Shown here in pieces: positions 26,636 to 37,692 of a stretch of DNA of 64,000 bases. Position numbers and translations under genes: made by a program. Under the pieces are notes generated by a model. That model was not told the DNA's origin, searched no databases, and worked only from the letters and a program-made list of their open reading frames with translations. Position 1 is the first letter of the stretch, and each line of letters begins with the position of its first letter. The stretch comes from Alphaproteobacteria bacterium (GTDB lineage Bacteria > Pseudomonadota > Alphaproteobacteria > Micropepsales > Micropepsaceae), in contig JAFKEU010000004.1 of NCBI GenBank assembly GCA_017308475.1, forward strand, positions 875,949 to 939,948, in the 5' to 3' direction.

Positions 26636-26827
26636 TTACCGCTTGAAGAAATTCTCGGCCACCGAGCGCGTGGCCACGCGCGCCTTGATCGCTTCGCGGC
26701 AACGAAGAACCTCTTCTTCCAGCCGCGCGATGCGCGCTTCCAGCTCATGCGCGGACAGGGCGGAGATGTCTTCGCCCAGTACGATATTGGACATCTTCCT
26801 GCGCGGTTCCGGATCGTCCGTGTCCAT
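26636..26827 (-). CDS. DUF1192 family small protein
   Basis: A 63-residue protein with the DUF1192 pattern: PRRKMSNIVLGEDISALSAH, ELEARIARLEEEVLRCREAI and a short basic end SVAENFFKR. The second half is an amphipathic helix with heptad spacing, suited to coiled-coil pairing. The family is restricted to alphaproteobacteria and has no known function. It is divergent from the quinone oxidoreductase gene. Confidence 0.8.
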   Translation of the reverse strand: MDTDDPEPRRKMSNIVLGEDISALSAHELEARIARLEEEVLRCREAIKARVATRSVAENFFKR

Positions 26828-26888
26828 GGCTTTGGTCCCCGCCGGGTTTCCAGTTTAGTGTGTGCCCGCCAACAAGACCAGGCAAGCC

Positions 26889-27875
26889 ATGCCAGCCATC
26901 AAGGTCCTGCGCATTGAAAATCCCGGCCGCGACTACCGGCTGACGATAAAGGAAGAAGCCTGCCCGCACCCGGGGCCCGGCCAGGTGGCGATCAAGGTGG
27001 CCGCGGCGGGCCTGAACCGCGCCGACCTGCTGCAAGGGCGCGGGCTTTATCCGCCGCCGCCGGGCGCCTCCGACATTCCGGGCATGGAAGTGTCAGGCAC
27101 GATCATCGCCCTGGGCGAAGGCGTGGAGCATCTTGCGGCGGGCCAGCGGGTCTGCGCGCTGCTGGCGGGCGGCGGCTATGCCGAGGTCGCCATCGCCGAT
27201 GCCGGCGCGGTACTGCCGGTGCCGGAGGGCGTCGATCTGGTGGATGCGGCGGGCCTGCCCGAGGCCTGTTTCACCGCCTGGACCAACGTGATCGACACTG
27301 GCCGGCTGGCCGGCGGCGAGACGCTGCTGGTACATGGCGGGACCAGCGGCATCGGCACCATCGCCATCCAGATGTTCGCTGCCCTGGGCCACCGGGTCTT
27401 CGCCACGGCGGGATCGGACGAAAAATGCGCCGCCTGCGTCAATCTGGGCGCGGCGCGGGCGATCAACTACCGCAGCGAGGATTTCGTCGCCGCGGTGAAG
27501 GACGCTACCGGCGGCGCCGGCGTGGACGTGATCCTGGACATGGTGGGCGGCAGTTATATCCAGCGCAACATCGCGGCGTGCGCGCAATGGGGCCGCATCG
27601 TCAACATCGCCTATCAGGACGGCGCGCGGGTGGAAGTGGATTTCGCCCCCGTCCTGGCAAAGAAGCTGACCCTGGCCGCCACGACCCTGCGCGGCCGCTG
27701 CCCCGACCAGAAACGGCTTATCCGCAACGCCCTGGCCGAGATTGTCTGGCCGCTTCTGGAAACGGGGCGCATCCATCCGGTGATCAACCGCCGCTTTGGC
27801 TTGGCCGACGCCAACGCCGCCCATGCCGCGATGGCCAAGGGCGGCCATGTCGGGAAGATTCTGCTGGAACTTTAG
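26889..27875 (+). CDS. NAD(P)H quinone oxidoreductase, PIG3-type MDR
   Basis: A zinc-free medium-chain reductase of ~328 residues that would reduce quinones with NADPH. It has the PIG3 signature NRADLLQGRGLYPPPPGASD, followed by IPGMEVSG, and the Rossmann motif HGGTSGIGTIAIQMF. Later come the catalytic-fold segments VDVILDMVGGSYIQRNIAAC and RRFGLADANAAHAAMAKGGH. An in-frame ATG nine codons earlier (26862) is possible; I prefer 26889 as it begins at the conserved MPAIKVLRI strand. It is followed by trcR in the same direction. Confidence 0.88.
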   Translation: MPAIKVLRIENPGRDYRLTIKEEACPHPGPGQVAIKVAAAGLNRADLLQGRGLYPPPPGASDIPGMEVSGTIIALGEGVEHLAAGQRVCALLAGGGYAEVAIADAGAVLPVPEGVDLVDAAGLPEACFTAWTNVIDTGRLAGGETLLVHGGTSGIGTIAIQMFAALGHRVFATAGSDEKCAACVNLGAARAINYRSEDFVAAVKDATGGAGVDVILDMVGGSYIQRNIAACAQWGRIVNIAYQDGARVEVDFAPVLAKKLTLAATTLRGRCPDQKRLIRNALAEIVWPLLETGRIHPVINRRFGLADANAAHAAMAKGGHVGKILLEL

Positions 27876-28034
27876 GGTTTTACGTCCCGTCTGGGCATCC
27901 TGATCACGAATTTCTTTGCGCCTTGCCGCCCGTCCGGCTAAAACACCCCCATTCCTCGAAAGGATTAGCCTTGCGAGGGGTGGGGCCGGTGAAAAAGCTC
28001 CCACCCGACAGGAAAAGTATCGTGGGAGAAGACC

Positions 28035-28742
28035 ATGGCTGCCGAGAACAAGCCCCTGATGCCCAAGGCCACCGCCGTCTGGCTGGTGGACAACACCTCG
28101 CTGAGCTTCGAGCAGATCGCCGATTTCTGCGGCCTGCATCCGCTTGAGGTGAAGGGCATCGCCGACGAGGACGTGGCCAAGGGGATCAAGGGCCAGGACC
28201 CGGTCGCCACCGGCCAGCTGACCCGCGAGCAGATTGCCGACGCTGAAAAGGACCCGAACAAGCGCCTGAAGATGGCGCCGCCCAAGCATAAGATGCCCAG
28301 TGTCCGCCTGAAGCGCGCGCCGCGCTATACGCCCGTGTCCAAGCGCCAGGACAAGCCCGACGCAGTCTATTGGCTGATCAAGAACCATCCGGAATTCACC
28401 GACAGCGAAATCATCAAGCTGATCGGCACCACCAAGGCCACCATCGCCAAGATTCGCGAGCGCTCGCACTGGAACGCGGCCAACATCAAGGCGGTGGATC
28501 CGGTAACGCTGGGCCTGACCTCGCAGCTGGAGCTGGACCTGGCGGTGACCCGCGCCGGCGCGCGGGTGGAGCGCGCCAGCAAGCGCGCGGCCAGGAAGGG
28601 TGCCACCCTCAAGCCGATTGCCGAGACCACGGGCGCGCAGGCGACCGGGCTGCGCGAATTGCCGCCCCGGCCGGAAGAGCCGTCGCAGGGCATACCGGCG
28701 CCGGACGATGAGGGCCTGTCGGCGGAGCTGGAGCAGGACTGA
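28035..28742 (+). CDS. trcR: Cell-cycle transcriptional regulator TrcR (DUF1013)
   Basis: A 235-residue member of DUF1013, whose Caulobacter member TrcR associates with RNA polymerase and cell-cycle promoters. Conserved blocks are ATAVWLVDNTSLSFEQIADF, CGLHPLEVKGIADEDVAKGI, and the second helix-turn-helix-like part DAVYWLIKNHPEFTDSEIIK, LIGTTKATIAKIRERSHWN. The C-terminal 60 residues are variable and acidic. It adds another member to the set of CtrA-related regulators in this window. Confidence 0.88.
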   Translation: MAAENKPLMPKATAVWLVDNTSLSFEQIADFCGLHPLEVKGIADEDVAKGIKGQDPVATGQLTREQIADAEKDPNKRLKMAPPKHKMPSVRLKRAPRYTPVSKRQDKPDAVYWLIKNHPEFTDSEIIKLIGTTKATIAKIRERSHWNAANIKAVDPVTLGLTSQLELDLAVTRAGARVERASKRAARKGATLKPIAETTGAQATGLRELPPRPEEPSQGIPAPDDEGLSAELEQD

Positions 28743-28800
28743 TCCCCGCGCTTCCCGCGCGCGCGGATTGTTGCGGGCCTGAGCCGTGCAAGAGGCGCCG

Positions 28801-29415
28801 TCAGAACAGGTATTTTACCGCCACCACGCCGGCGACAACCACCAGCAGGAACACGATCAGCGAGGCTTCCAGCCGCTTCTCGATGAAGCCGCGTGCGGCC
28901 TCGCCCTTCCAGTAGAGCAGACCCGCCAGCAGGAAGAAGCGGCCGCCACGGGTGATCAGTGACATCAGCATGAACAGCCAGAAGCTGTAATGGGCAAAAC
29001 CCGAAGCGATGGTCACCAGCTTGTAGGGGATGGGCGTGAAGCCCTTGATCAGAATCACCGCCGCGCCGTAGCTGGCATACCAGGCGTGGAAGGCCTGCAT
29101 GTCGCTGCCCATGTGATAGACATGGATCAACCATTGTCCCAGCGAGTCATAGAGGAAGGCGCCGATGGCATAGCCTGCCGCCCCTCCCAGAACCGACCAC
29201 AGCGTGCACCAGCCCGCCAGGAACCAGGCATGACGCCGGTCGGCCAGAACCATGGGGATCAGCATGATATCGGTCGGGACGGGAAATACGCTGGCCTCGG
29301 CGAATGTGAAGACGGCCAGCGCGGCCCGGGCGTGGGGGCCCGCCGCATTGCGCATCATCCAGTCATATACGATGCGCAGGCCGCGCGGCTTCTCGGGCTG
29401 GTCTATGGCGGACAT
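28801..29415 (-). CDS. DedA/YqaA-family membrane protein
   Basis: The 204-residue protein has four to five membrane helices and the DedA/SNARE-associated motifs: FTFAEASVFPVPTDIMLIPM near the N-terminus (FPVP-type re-entrant loop) and KGFTPIPYKLVTIASGFAHY in the middle. YqaA and DedA proteins are linked to lipid flipping and proton-dependent stress tolerance. The start at 29415 (MSAIDQPEK) is preferred; a longer frame to 29472 would overlap the acyl-CoA ligase leader and adds nonconserved residues. Confidence 0.8.
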   Translation of the reverse strand: MSAIDQPEKPRGLRIVYDWMMRNAAGPHARAALAVFTFAEASVFPVPTDIMLIPMVLADRRHAWFLAGWCTLWSVLGGAAGYAIGAFLYDSLGQWLIHVYHMGSDMQAFHAWYASYGAAVILIKGFTPIPYKLVTIASGFAHYSFWLFMLMSLITRGGRFFLLAGLLYWKGEAARGFIEKRLEASLIVFLLVVVAGVVAVKYLF

Positions 29416-29498
29416 CGGCTCTCCTGCCGGACTTCTAGCATTGAGGCGGCACCCGTCAAACCTTGCCGCCAATTGTGGCTTTCTTTAGCGTTACCGCG

Positions 29499-31238
29499 AT
29501 GGCGGGCAAATCGAAACCGGCGGGGCAAAAAGTGGTTAGCAAGGCGCGCCGGACGAAAAATTCCGGCACAAAGACAAAGACTCTCCGCCGACCCCGCAAG
29601 ACCGTTCGCGATGGAACCGGCCCCTATGAAAAGGGATTGAGCCGCAACGCGGCGAATTTCCAGCCCCTCACCCCGCTGTCCTTCCTGGAACGAAGCGCAC
29701 AGGTGTTCCCCGACCATGTGGCGATTATCCATGGTCATGCGCGCGTCACATATCGTGACTTCTATGGCCGCAGCCGGCGGCTGGCCTCGGCCCTGAAGGC
29801 GCGCGGTATCGCCAAGGGCGACACGGTGGCGGTGATGCTGTCCAACACGCCGTCCATGCTGGAAGCCCATTATGGCGTGCCCATGATCGGGGCGGTGCTG
29901 AACACACTGAACACACGGCTGGATGCGAGGGCAATCGCCTTCATGCTGGGACATGGCGCCGCCAAGGTCCTGATAACCGATCGCGAGTTTTCCGCGACCA
30001 TCGCCGACGCATTGGCGATGCTGAAAAAGAAGCCGCTGGTGGTCGATTATGACGATCCCGAGTTCCCGCAGGAAGGCGCGCGGCTGGGCGTCATCGATTA
30101 TGAGGAATTCCTGGCCGGAGGCGATCCCGGCTTCACCTGGAAGATGCCGGACGATGAGTGGGACGCCATCGCCCTGAATTACACCTCCGGCACCACCGGC
30201 AATCCCAAGGGCGTGGTCTATCATCATCGCGGCGCCGCGCTGATGGGATATGGCAACGCCCTGGCCGGAACCATGGTCGGCCATCCCGTGCTGCTTTGGA
30301 CGCTGCCCATGTTCCATTGCAACGGCTGGTGCATGCCCTGGTCGCTGTCGGCGGTGGCGGGCACCCATGTCTGCCTGCGCTGGGTGCGCGCGGGCGCGAT
30401 CTTCGAGGCCATCGCCGAACACGGCGTCACCCATCTGTGCGGCGCGCCCATCGTGATGTCGACGCTGATCAACGCGACGGACGAAGAACGCCGTGAATTC
30501 TCCCATAAGGTCACCTTCATGGCAGCCGCCGCCCCGCCGCCGGAAAGCGTGCTGGCCGCCATGGCGGACGCGGGCTTCGAGGTGGTGCATGTCTATGGCC
30601 TGACCGAAGTCTATGGCCCCGCCGTGGTCAATGAATGGCACGGCGCGTGGAACAGGCTGGATGGCGCGGGCCGCGCGGCGAAGAAGGCGCGCCAGGGCGT
30701 GCGCTATGCCACGCTGGAAGGGCTTTGCGTCATGGACCCGGCCACCATGACGCCGGTGCCGGCCGACGGCGTGACCATCGGGGAGGTGATGTTCCGCGGC
30801 AATATCGTGATGCGCGGGTACCTGAAGAATCCCAAGGCCACCCGCGAGGCCTTCAAGGGCGGCTGGTTTCATTCCGGCGACCTGGGGGTGATGTATCCGG
30901 ACGGCTATATTCAGCTGAAGGATCGAGCCAAGGACATCATCATCAGCGGCGGGGAGAACATCTCCTCCATCGAGGTGGAGGACGCCATCGCCCGCCATCC
31001 CGCCGTTCTGTTCGTGGCGGTGGTGGCACGGTCCGATGCCAAATGGGGCGAGCATCCTTGCGCCTTTGTCGAGCTTCGCCCCGGGCGCAGCGCGACGGAG
31101 AAAGAGATCATCGCCTTCGCCCGCGAGCGGCTGGCCCGGTTCAAGTTACCGAGGACGGTCGTCTTCACCGAACTGCCAAAGACGTCGACGGGCAAGATCC
31201 AGAAATTCGCGCTGCGTGAACGCGCCAGGAACCTGTGA
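29499..31238 (+). CDS. Acyl-CoA synthetase (AMP-forming)
   Basis: A 579-residue ANL-superfamily ligase. Motifs include the P-loop YTSGTTGNPKGVVYHHRG, the A5 motif YGLTEVYGP, the A7/A8 stretch GWFHSGDLGVMYPDGYIQLK and DRAKDIIISGGENISSIEVE, and the catalytic Lys in PKTSTGKIQKF near the C-terminus. MFHCNGWCMPWSLSAVAGTH is typical of medium- or long-chain acyl-CoA and methylmercaptopropionyl-CoA ligases, so substrate class is uncertain. A Lys/Arg-rich N-terminal extension (residues 1-45, SKPAGQKVVSKARRTKNSGT) is unusual. A start at 29463 is also open. Confidence 0.9.
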   Translation: MAGKSKPAGQKVVSKARRTKNSGTKTKTLRRPRKTVRDGTGPYEKGLSRNAANFQPLTPLSFLERSAQVFPDHVAIIHGHARVTYRDFYGRSRRLASALKARGIAKGDTVAVMLSNTPSMLEAHYGVPMIGAVLNTLNTRLDARAIAFMLGHGAAKVLITDREFSATIADALAMLKKKPLVVDYDDPEFPQEGARLGVIDYEEFLAGGDPGFTWKMPDDEWDAIALNYTSGTTGNPKGVVYHHRGAALMGYGNALAGTMVGHPVLLWTLPMFHCNGWCMPWSLSAVAGTHVCLRWVRAGAIFEAIAEHGVTHLCGAPIVMSTLINATDEERREFSHKVTFMAAAAPPPESVLAAMADAGFEVVHVYGLTEVYGPAVVNEWHGAWNRLDGAGRAAKKARQGVRYATLEGLCVMDPATMTPVPADGVTIGEVMFRGNIVMRGYLKNPKATREAFKGGWFHSGDLGVMYPDGYIQLKDRAKDIIISGGENISSIEVEDAIARHPAVLFVAVVARSDAKWGEHPCAFVELRPGRSATEKEIIAFARERLARFKLPRTVVFTELPKTSTGKIQKFALRERARNL

Positions 31239-31249
31239 CAGGCAGGCTT

Positions 31250-31542
31250 CCGGGGGCTGGCAACCCTACGCCCGGATGATCGTCTTCGCGCCCGGCGGCG
31301 TGGGGCAGCCGGCGCTCAACGCCATCATGTCACGGGATATGCCGGCGGACGAACAGGGCGAGATTCACGGTACGTCGTCCAGCATCACCAGCCCGACCTC
31401 GGTCGCGGCCCTGTGGGCCATGCCGAACCTGTTCGGCTGGTTCACCGCGCCGGAAGCGCCGAGTTATTTTCCAGGTGCAGCCTTTCCGGCCGCCGCGTTG
31501 TGCGAACTTGGCGCGCTGGCGATATTCGCGATTGCGGCGTGA
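31250..31542 (+). pseudogene. C-terminal remnant of a TCR/Tet-type MFS transporter
   Basis: The frame reads FAPGGVGQPALNAIMSRDMP, ADEQGEIHGTSSSITSPTSV, then WFTAPEAPSYFPGAAFPAAA and LCELGALAIFAIAA. This matches the end of tetracycline-resistance-type MFS exporters (GG.G.PALQA..SR, QG.L.G, SLTS). Ten of the twelve helices are missing and the frame upstream is antisense or ligase sequence, so it is a relic. The match is from memory of the family pattern. Confidence 0.65.
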
Positions 31543-31559
31543 AAGATGGCCCGCGTGAG

Positions 31560-31733
31560 CTAGTGCACGCTCGATCTGAGGCGTTCCAACTCGTCCTTTA
31601 TTCGAAGCTTCTGCTTCTTGAGTGCGACGACGCGCATTTCATCCCAGTCGGGATTGGCCATTTCGGCCTCTATGATATCTTCAATCTTCTTCTTCTGAAT
31701 GGACAGGTGAAGGATTTGCCCTTCCAGCGCCAT
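31560..31733 (-). CDS. DUF465 (YdcH-like) small protein
   Basis: A 57-residue protein starting MALEGQILHLSIQKKKIEDI and continuing IEAEMANPDWDEMRVVALKK, QKLRIKDELERL. The pattern of two charged helices with 'K.KKL.IKDEI..L' is the DUF465/YdcH family. GATGAGG lies eight bases before the ATG. Function unknown. A second DUF465 gene lies ~0.8 kb away beyond ubiX. Confidence 0.8.
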   Translation of the reverse strand: MALEGQILHLSIQKKKIEDIIEAEMANPDWDEMRVVALKKQKLRIKDELERLRSSVH

Positions 31734-31893
31734 GCAAGCACCTCATCGTTAGCGATCGGTCGGCTGGCGCACCCCCAAGCGGGGGGGGCGCCTGGCAAGG
31801 AAAAGTAAAGCACCAACCGGGGAGCCTGTCATCCTGAACCTCTGCCAGACCGGCCCCTTTTGGCTGGCCCTAAGGAGTGCTAACGAAGACGCC

Positions 31894-32523
31894 ATGGCAC
31901 GTGGGAACCTTCGAAAAGGCAAGGACGAACGGCTGGTTATCGGCCTGTCCGGCGCGTCGGGCGTGGCCTATGGCATTCGCCTGCTGGAAGCGGCCCGCGA
32001 TCTGGGGATAGAATCCCACTTGGTGATGACCAGGCCGGCGGAAATGACCATTGGCTATGAAACGGACCTCACCCCCAAACAGGTCGCCGCCAAGGCGGAT
32101 TATGCCTATGCGGCGCACGATATCGCCGCGCCCATCGCCAGCGGCAGCTTCAGGACCCGGGGCATGATCGTGGCGCCGTGCAGCGTGCGTTCCATGAGCG
32201 AGATCGCGACCGGGGTGACAACTTCGCTGCTGACCCGCGCCGCCGACGTGATGCTGAAGGAACGCCGGCCGCTGGTACTGATGGTGCGCGAGACGCCACT
32301 GCATCTGGGGCATCTGCGCACGATGGCGCAACTGGCCGAGATGGGCGCCATCATCATGCCGCCGGTGCCGTCCTTCTATGCCGCGCCAAAGACGCTGGAA
32401 GATATCGTCGACCAGATGGTGGGACGGGCGCTGGACTTTCTTGGGTTCGAATGGCCGGACGTGAAGCGCTGGGGCGAGGACATCGCCAAGAGCCGGCGGC
32501 GCGGCAACAAGAGCAAGCCATGA
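31894..32523 (+). CDS. ubiX: Flavin prenyltransferase UbiX
   Basis: UbiX makes the prenylated FMN cofactor used by the decarboxylase UbiD in ubiquinone synthesis. The 209-residue protein carries the flavoprotein-fold motif LVIGLSGASGVAYGIRLLEA (residues ~14-33), the FMN-contact APCSVRSMSEIATGVTTSLL, VLMVRETPLHLGHLRTM and the end segment PVPSFYAAPKTLEDIVDQMV. It overlaps the following DUF465 gene (ATGA), so the two are coupled. Ubiquinone use fits the COQ9 gene at 55 kb. Confidence 0.93.
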   Translation: MARGNLRKGKDERLVIGLSGASGVAYGIRLLEAARDLGIESHLVMTRPAEMTIGYETDLTPKQVAAKADYAYAAHDIAAPIASGSFRTRGMIVAPCSVRSMSEIATGVTTSLLTRAADVMLKERRPLVLMVRETPLHLGHLRTMAQLAEMGAIIMPPVPSFYAAPKTLEDIVDQMVGRALDFLGFEWPDVKRWGEDIAKSRRRGNKSKP

Positions 32524-32735
32524 CGAGGGTTGTGGGGCCGGAAGAGGTTGCGGCGCGCGCCAAGCTGGCCGAACTCATGCAGGAGCATCGCGACCTGGAT
32601 GCCGCGATTACGGCATTGCAGGAGTCGGGGACGCTGGACGTGCTGGCGCTATCGCGGCTGAAGAAGCGCAAGCTTCACCTGAAGGACGAGATCACCGACA
32701 TCAACAACCGGTTGCTGCCGGATATTATTGCCTGA
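32520..32735 (+). CDS. DUF465 (YdcH-like) small protein, second copy
   Basis: The 71-residue protein reads through ARAKLAELMQEHRDLDAAIT, ALQESGTLDVLALSRLKKRK and LHLKDEITDINNRLLPDIIA. The end 'RLKKRKL.LKDEI..I..RL.PDIIA' is the textbook DUF465 pattern. The ATG overlaps the ubiX TGA by four bases, so translation depends on ubiX readthrough coupling. Function unknown. Confidence 0.85.
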   Translation: MTRVVGPEEVAARAKLAELMQEHRDLDAAITALQESGTLDVLALSRLKKRKLHLKDEITDINNRLLPDIIA

Positions 32736-32809
32736 TCTATTTACCCCCATCCGTCGGATGCTGATGGTCGCCCGGCGAAACGCCGGGCTCGTGCGGACTG
32801 AATCCTGCG

Positions 32810-35461
<2,652 letters not shown>

Positions 35462-35637
35462 GGGGAAAGCTTGTAACGGCTCCAAAAAACCTTGTCACGC
35501 ATGGGTTTGCGCGGCATTCGTTTTGGCATTTTCGGGGTGCCCCCCTCCCCATTGTCCAACGGGCGGGCCGGAAAAACGGAAGGCGAAGGCGCGAGCCGGA
35601 GCCGCAAAATGACGGACGCCCGGCCCCCCGGAATAAA

Positions 35638-35677
35638 CAGAAGGCGCTGCCCCCATTCACTGGGGCAGCGCCTTCTG
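35638..35677 (-). terminator. Terminator between recA and alaS
   Basis: CAGAAGGCGCTGCCCC and GGGGCAGCGCCTTCTG form a perfect 16-bp stem with a short loop. On the minus strand it is followed by TTTATT. It lies 58 nt after the recA stop and separates recA from alaS. Confidence 0.8.
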
Positions 35678-35735
35678 CCGAGGGGTTGAGAAAGGCTGCG
35701 AACCCTTGTCTCAACATCTGTCGGGGCCAAGGCCC

Positions 35736-36812
35736 CTATTCGTCATCGTCCGCCTTTTCGGAGGCGTCCAGAACCAGGTTGTCGGCGATCTGGCCGGCAT
35801 TGGCGCGGATGGCATTCTCGATGCGGCTGGCGATGTCGGCATTTTCGGCCAGGAAATTCTTGGCCGCCTCGCGGCCCTGGCCGATGCGACTGCCGTCGTA
35901 GGAGTACCAGGAGCCGGATTTCTCGACGATCCCGGCCTTGACGCCCAGATCGACCAGCTCGCCCACCTTGGAGACGCCCTGGCCGTACATGATGTCGAAC
36001 TCGACCTGCTTGAAGGGCGGGGCGACCTTGTTCTTGACCACCTTCACGCGGGTCTGGTTGCCCACCACCTCGTCGCGGTCCTTGATCGCGCCGATGCGGC
36101 GGATATCCAGGCGTACCGAGGCATAGAATTTCAGGGCATTGCCGCCGGTGGTGGTTTCGGGATTGCCGAACATGATGCCGATCTTCATGCGGATCTGGTT
36201 GATGAAGAGCACGATGGTGTTGGACTTGGAGATGGAGCCGGTGAGCTTCCTGAGCGCCTGGCTCATCAGGCGGGCCTGAAGGCCGGGCAACTGGTCGCCC
36301 ATTTCGCCTTCCAGTTCGGCCTTGGGGGTGAGCGCGGCCACGCTGTCGATCACCACGATGTCGACGCCGCCGGAACGCACCAGCGTGTCGGTGATTTCCA
36401 GCGCCTGCTCGCCCGTGTCGGGCTGGGAGATCAGCATCTCGTCAATGTCCACGCCCAGCTTCTTGGCGTAGACCGGATCGAGGGCATGTTCGGCGTCGAC
36501 ATAGGCGGCCACGCCGCCCTTCTTCTGGACCTCGGCCACCACATGCAGCGCCAGGGTGGTCTTGCCCGAGGATTCGGGACCATAGACCTCGATCACGCGG
36601 CCGCGCGGCAGCCCGCCGATGCCCAGCGCGATATCGAGGCCGAGCGATCCGGTGGAAACCGCATCGGTCGCCACGCCCAGGTCGCGGGCGCCCAGCTTCA
36701 TCACCGAGCCCTTGCCGAAAGCCCGGTCGATCTGGCTGAGGGCGGCTTCGAGCGCCTTTTTACGATCCGAATTCTGTTCCTTGCCCACTACCCGCAAAGC
36801 CGCCTGTGACAT
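35736..36812 (-). CDS. recA: Recombinase RecA
   Basis: RecA forms filaments on single-stranded DNA for strand exchange and LexA cleavage. The 358-residue protein has Walker [10 protein letters not shown], the L1/L2 DNA-binding loops ([20 protein letters not shown], then [20 protein letters not shown]), Walker [12 protein letters not shown] and the acidic C-terminus (EKADDDE). An SOS box lies about 145 nt upstream. Confidence 0.98.
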   Translation of the reverse strand: MSQAALRVVGKEQNSDRKKALEAALSQIDRAFGKGSVMKLGARDLGVATDAVSTGSLGLDIALGIGGLPRGRVIEVYGPESSGKTTLALHVVAEVQKKGGVAAYVDAEHALDPVYAKKLGVDIDEMLISQPDTGEQALEITDTLVRSGGVDIVVIDSVAALTPKAELEGEMGDQLPGLQARLMSQALRKLTGSISKSNTIVLFINQIRMKIGIMFGNPETTTGGNALKFYASVRLDIRRIGAIKDRDEVVGNQTRVKVVKNKVAPPFKQVEFDIMYGQGVSKVGELVDLGVKAGIVEKSGSWYSYDGSRIGQGREAAKNFLAENADIASRIENAIRANAGQIADNLVLDASEKADDDE

Positions 36813-36954
36813 GACCCTCTCCCGGTTTAATCACAGCGCCCGCTGATCCCCAAGCGAATCCCGGCGGCGGTGTGAAGCCGCCACAGTACATGCTTTGTTC
36901 TCATTGGCAAGACACTGAGTAAGACATTGATTTTAAATAGCAACACTACATATT

Positions 36955-36969
36955 GTTCTCACGGTGTTC
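36955..36969 (-). promoter_or_regulatory. Alphaproteobacterial LexA (SOS) box upstream of recA
   Basis: GTTCTCACGGTGTTC on the plus strand is an exact GTTC-N7-GTTC direct repeat, the LexA operator of alphaproteobacteria. It lies 143 nt before the recA start. A one-sided copy, GTTCTCATTGGCAAG, is at 36897-36911. Confidence 0.65.
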
Positions 36970-37273
36970 TTCCACCTTTCCGCACGTCTCGGTTTCAAAT
37001 TTTGGGCATGGAGGGCGGCGTATTGGCGGGCATTGGAACTCAGGGTAAGTTCTTATAATTGTTAGATAATTACCATTAATCGTTTAGATTCAACGACTTA
37101 CAGGCTAGTAGGCTATAAGTTTTCATTGAAACTTAAGTCCAGGCCGCGTAGTTTTCTCTCCAGCAAAAGCTTGCAGAGGTGGGAACGGCCTCCCCATACA
37201 CCTGGCGACAGGTAATTAGCCCGCAAGGGTGAAGAGATCCGAGATGGCATCCGGCTCAAGCTTTTCGAAGGCC
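36970..37273 (+). other. AT-rich non-coding stretch ending at a terminator
   Basis: Roughly 300 nt between the SOS box and the toxin-like gene have low GC (especially 37040-37130) compared with the rest of the window. No convincing CDS is seen on either strand. It ends on the plus strand at a strong Rho-independent terminator with no gene upstream of it, so a small RNA transcribed rightward is possible. I did not recognise any Rfam-type motif (tmRNA, RNase P, SRP, 6S). Confidence 0.4.
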
Positions 37274-37296
37274 CCCTAACCGGGGCCTTTCTTTTT
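37270..37296 (+). terminator. Orphan plus-strand Rho-independent terminator
   Basis: AAGGCCCC-CTAACC-GGGGCCTT followed by TCTTTTT. The U-run lies on the plus strand only, so it serves a rightward transcript. No plus-strand gene is found in the preceding 450 nt. It overlaps the 3' end of the minus-strand gene at 37276. Confidence 0.75.
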
Positions 37297-37692
37297 GGGC
37301 AAGCATAGGTGCCCACGCTTTATTCGGCCTGTTACCTTTTCCTCTGTGAGCCTGTACGCCGAATGCACATTGTAATTTCCATACTCATTCCGAGTTAGCG
37401 TAATCGCAGCTAGCACTATATCGATGCCATTCGACCCCACCACTCGGCGGACAAGTTCGAAGCTTTCTGCATGATGCGGTGACTGGCCGATATAGGTTGG
37501 GCTTTCGATTACCAATCCCAGGCTGGCTTTCACGAGGCCGTAGTCGTTCGGGTGATCGTTAGCAATATGTCGGTCTGCCGTTGCGGTCAGTATCGCGTCG
37601 CCGGGCTCAAGTTCTGTCCCAAGTGTGCGATTAATTAGGTCCACCGGCAGAACGCCAAGTATGATTATTTTTAGTCGTTGGCGTGGTGTCAT
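37276..37692 (-). CDS. Possible phage/toxin-type nuclease-domain protein (PBECR-like)
   Basis: A 138-residue protein without signal peptide. The core LEPGDAILTATADRHIANDH (about 27-46), LVIESPTYIGQSPHHAESFE and IDIVLAAITLTRNEYGNYNV followed by HSAYRLTEEKV resembles the PBECR group (phage-barnase-EndoU-ColicinE5-RelE-like nucleases): a conserved His in 'T..HI..DHP', a 'P.YIG' turn and a late 'V.S.YR' strand. I recall the pattern but cannot confirm the family. GC and codon use are lower than neighbours. No antitoxin-like gene adjoins it. The stop lies inside a terminator hairpin of the opposite strand. Confidence 0.5.
   Translation of the reverse strand: MTPRQRLKIIILGVLPVDLINRTLGTELEPGDAILTATADRHIANDHPNDYGLVKASLGLVIESPTYIGQSPHHAESFELVRRVVGSNGIDIVLAAITLTRNEYGNYNVHSAYRLTEEKVTGRIKRGHLCLPKKKGPG

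Noticed and set aside
36970..37273. tmRNA, RNase P RNA, SRP RNA or 6S RNA in the AT-rich stretch
   Set aside because: None of their conserved core sequences is visible; only the terminator supports a transcript.
37113..37316. 67-codon minus-strand frame in the AT-rich stretch
   Set aside because: No conserved pattern, no ribosome site, and it crosses the orphan terminator.
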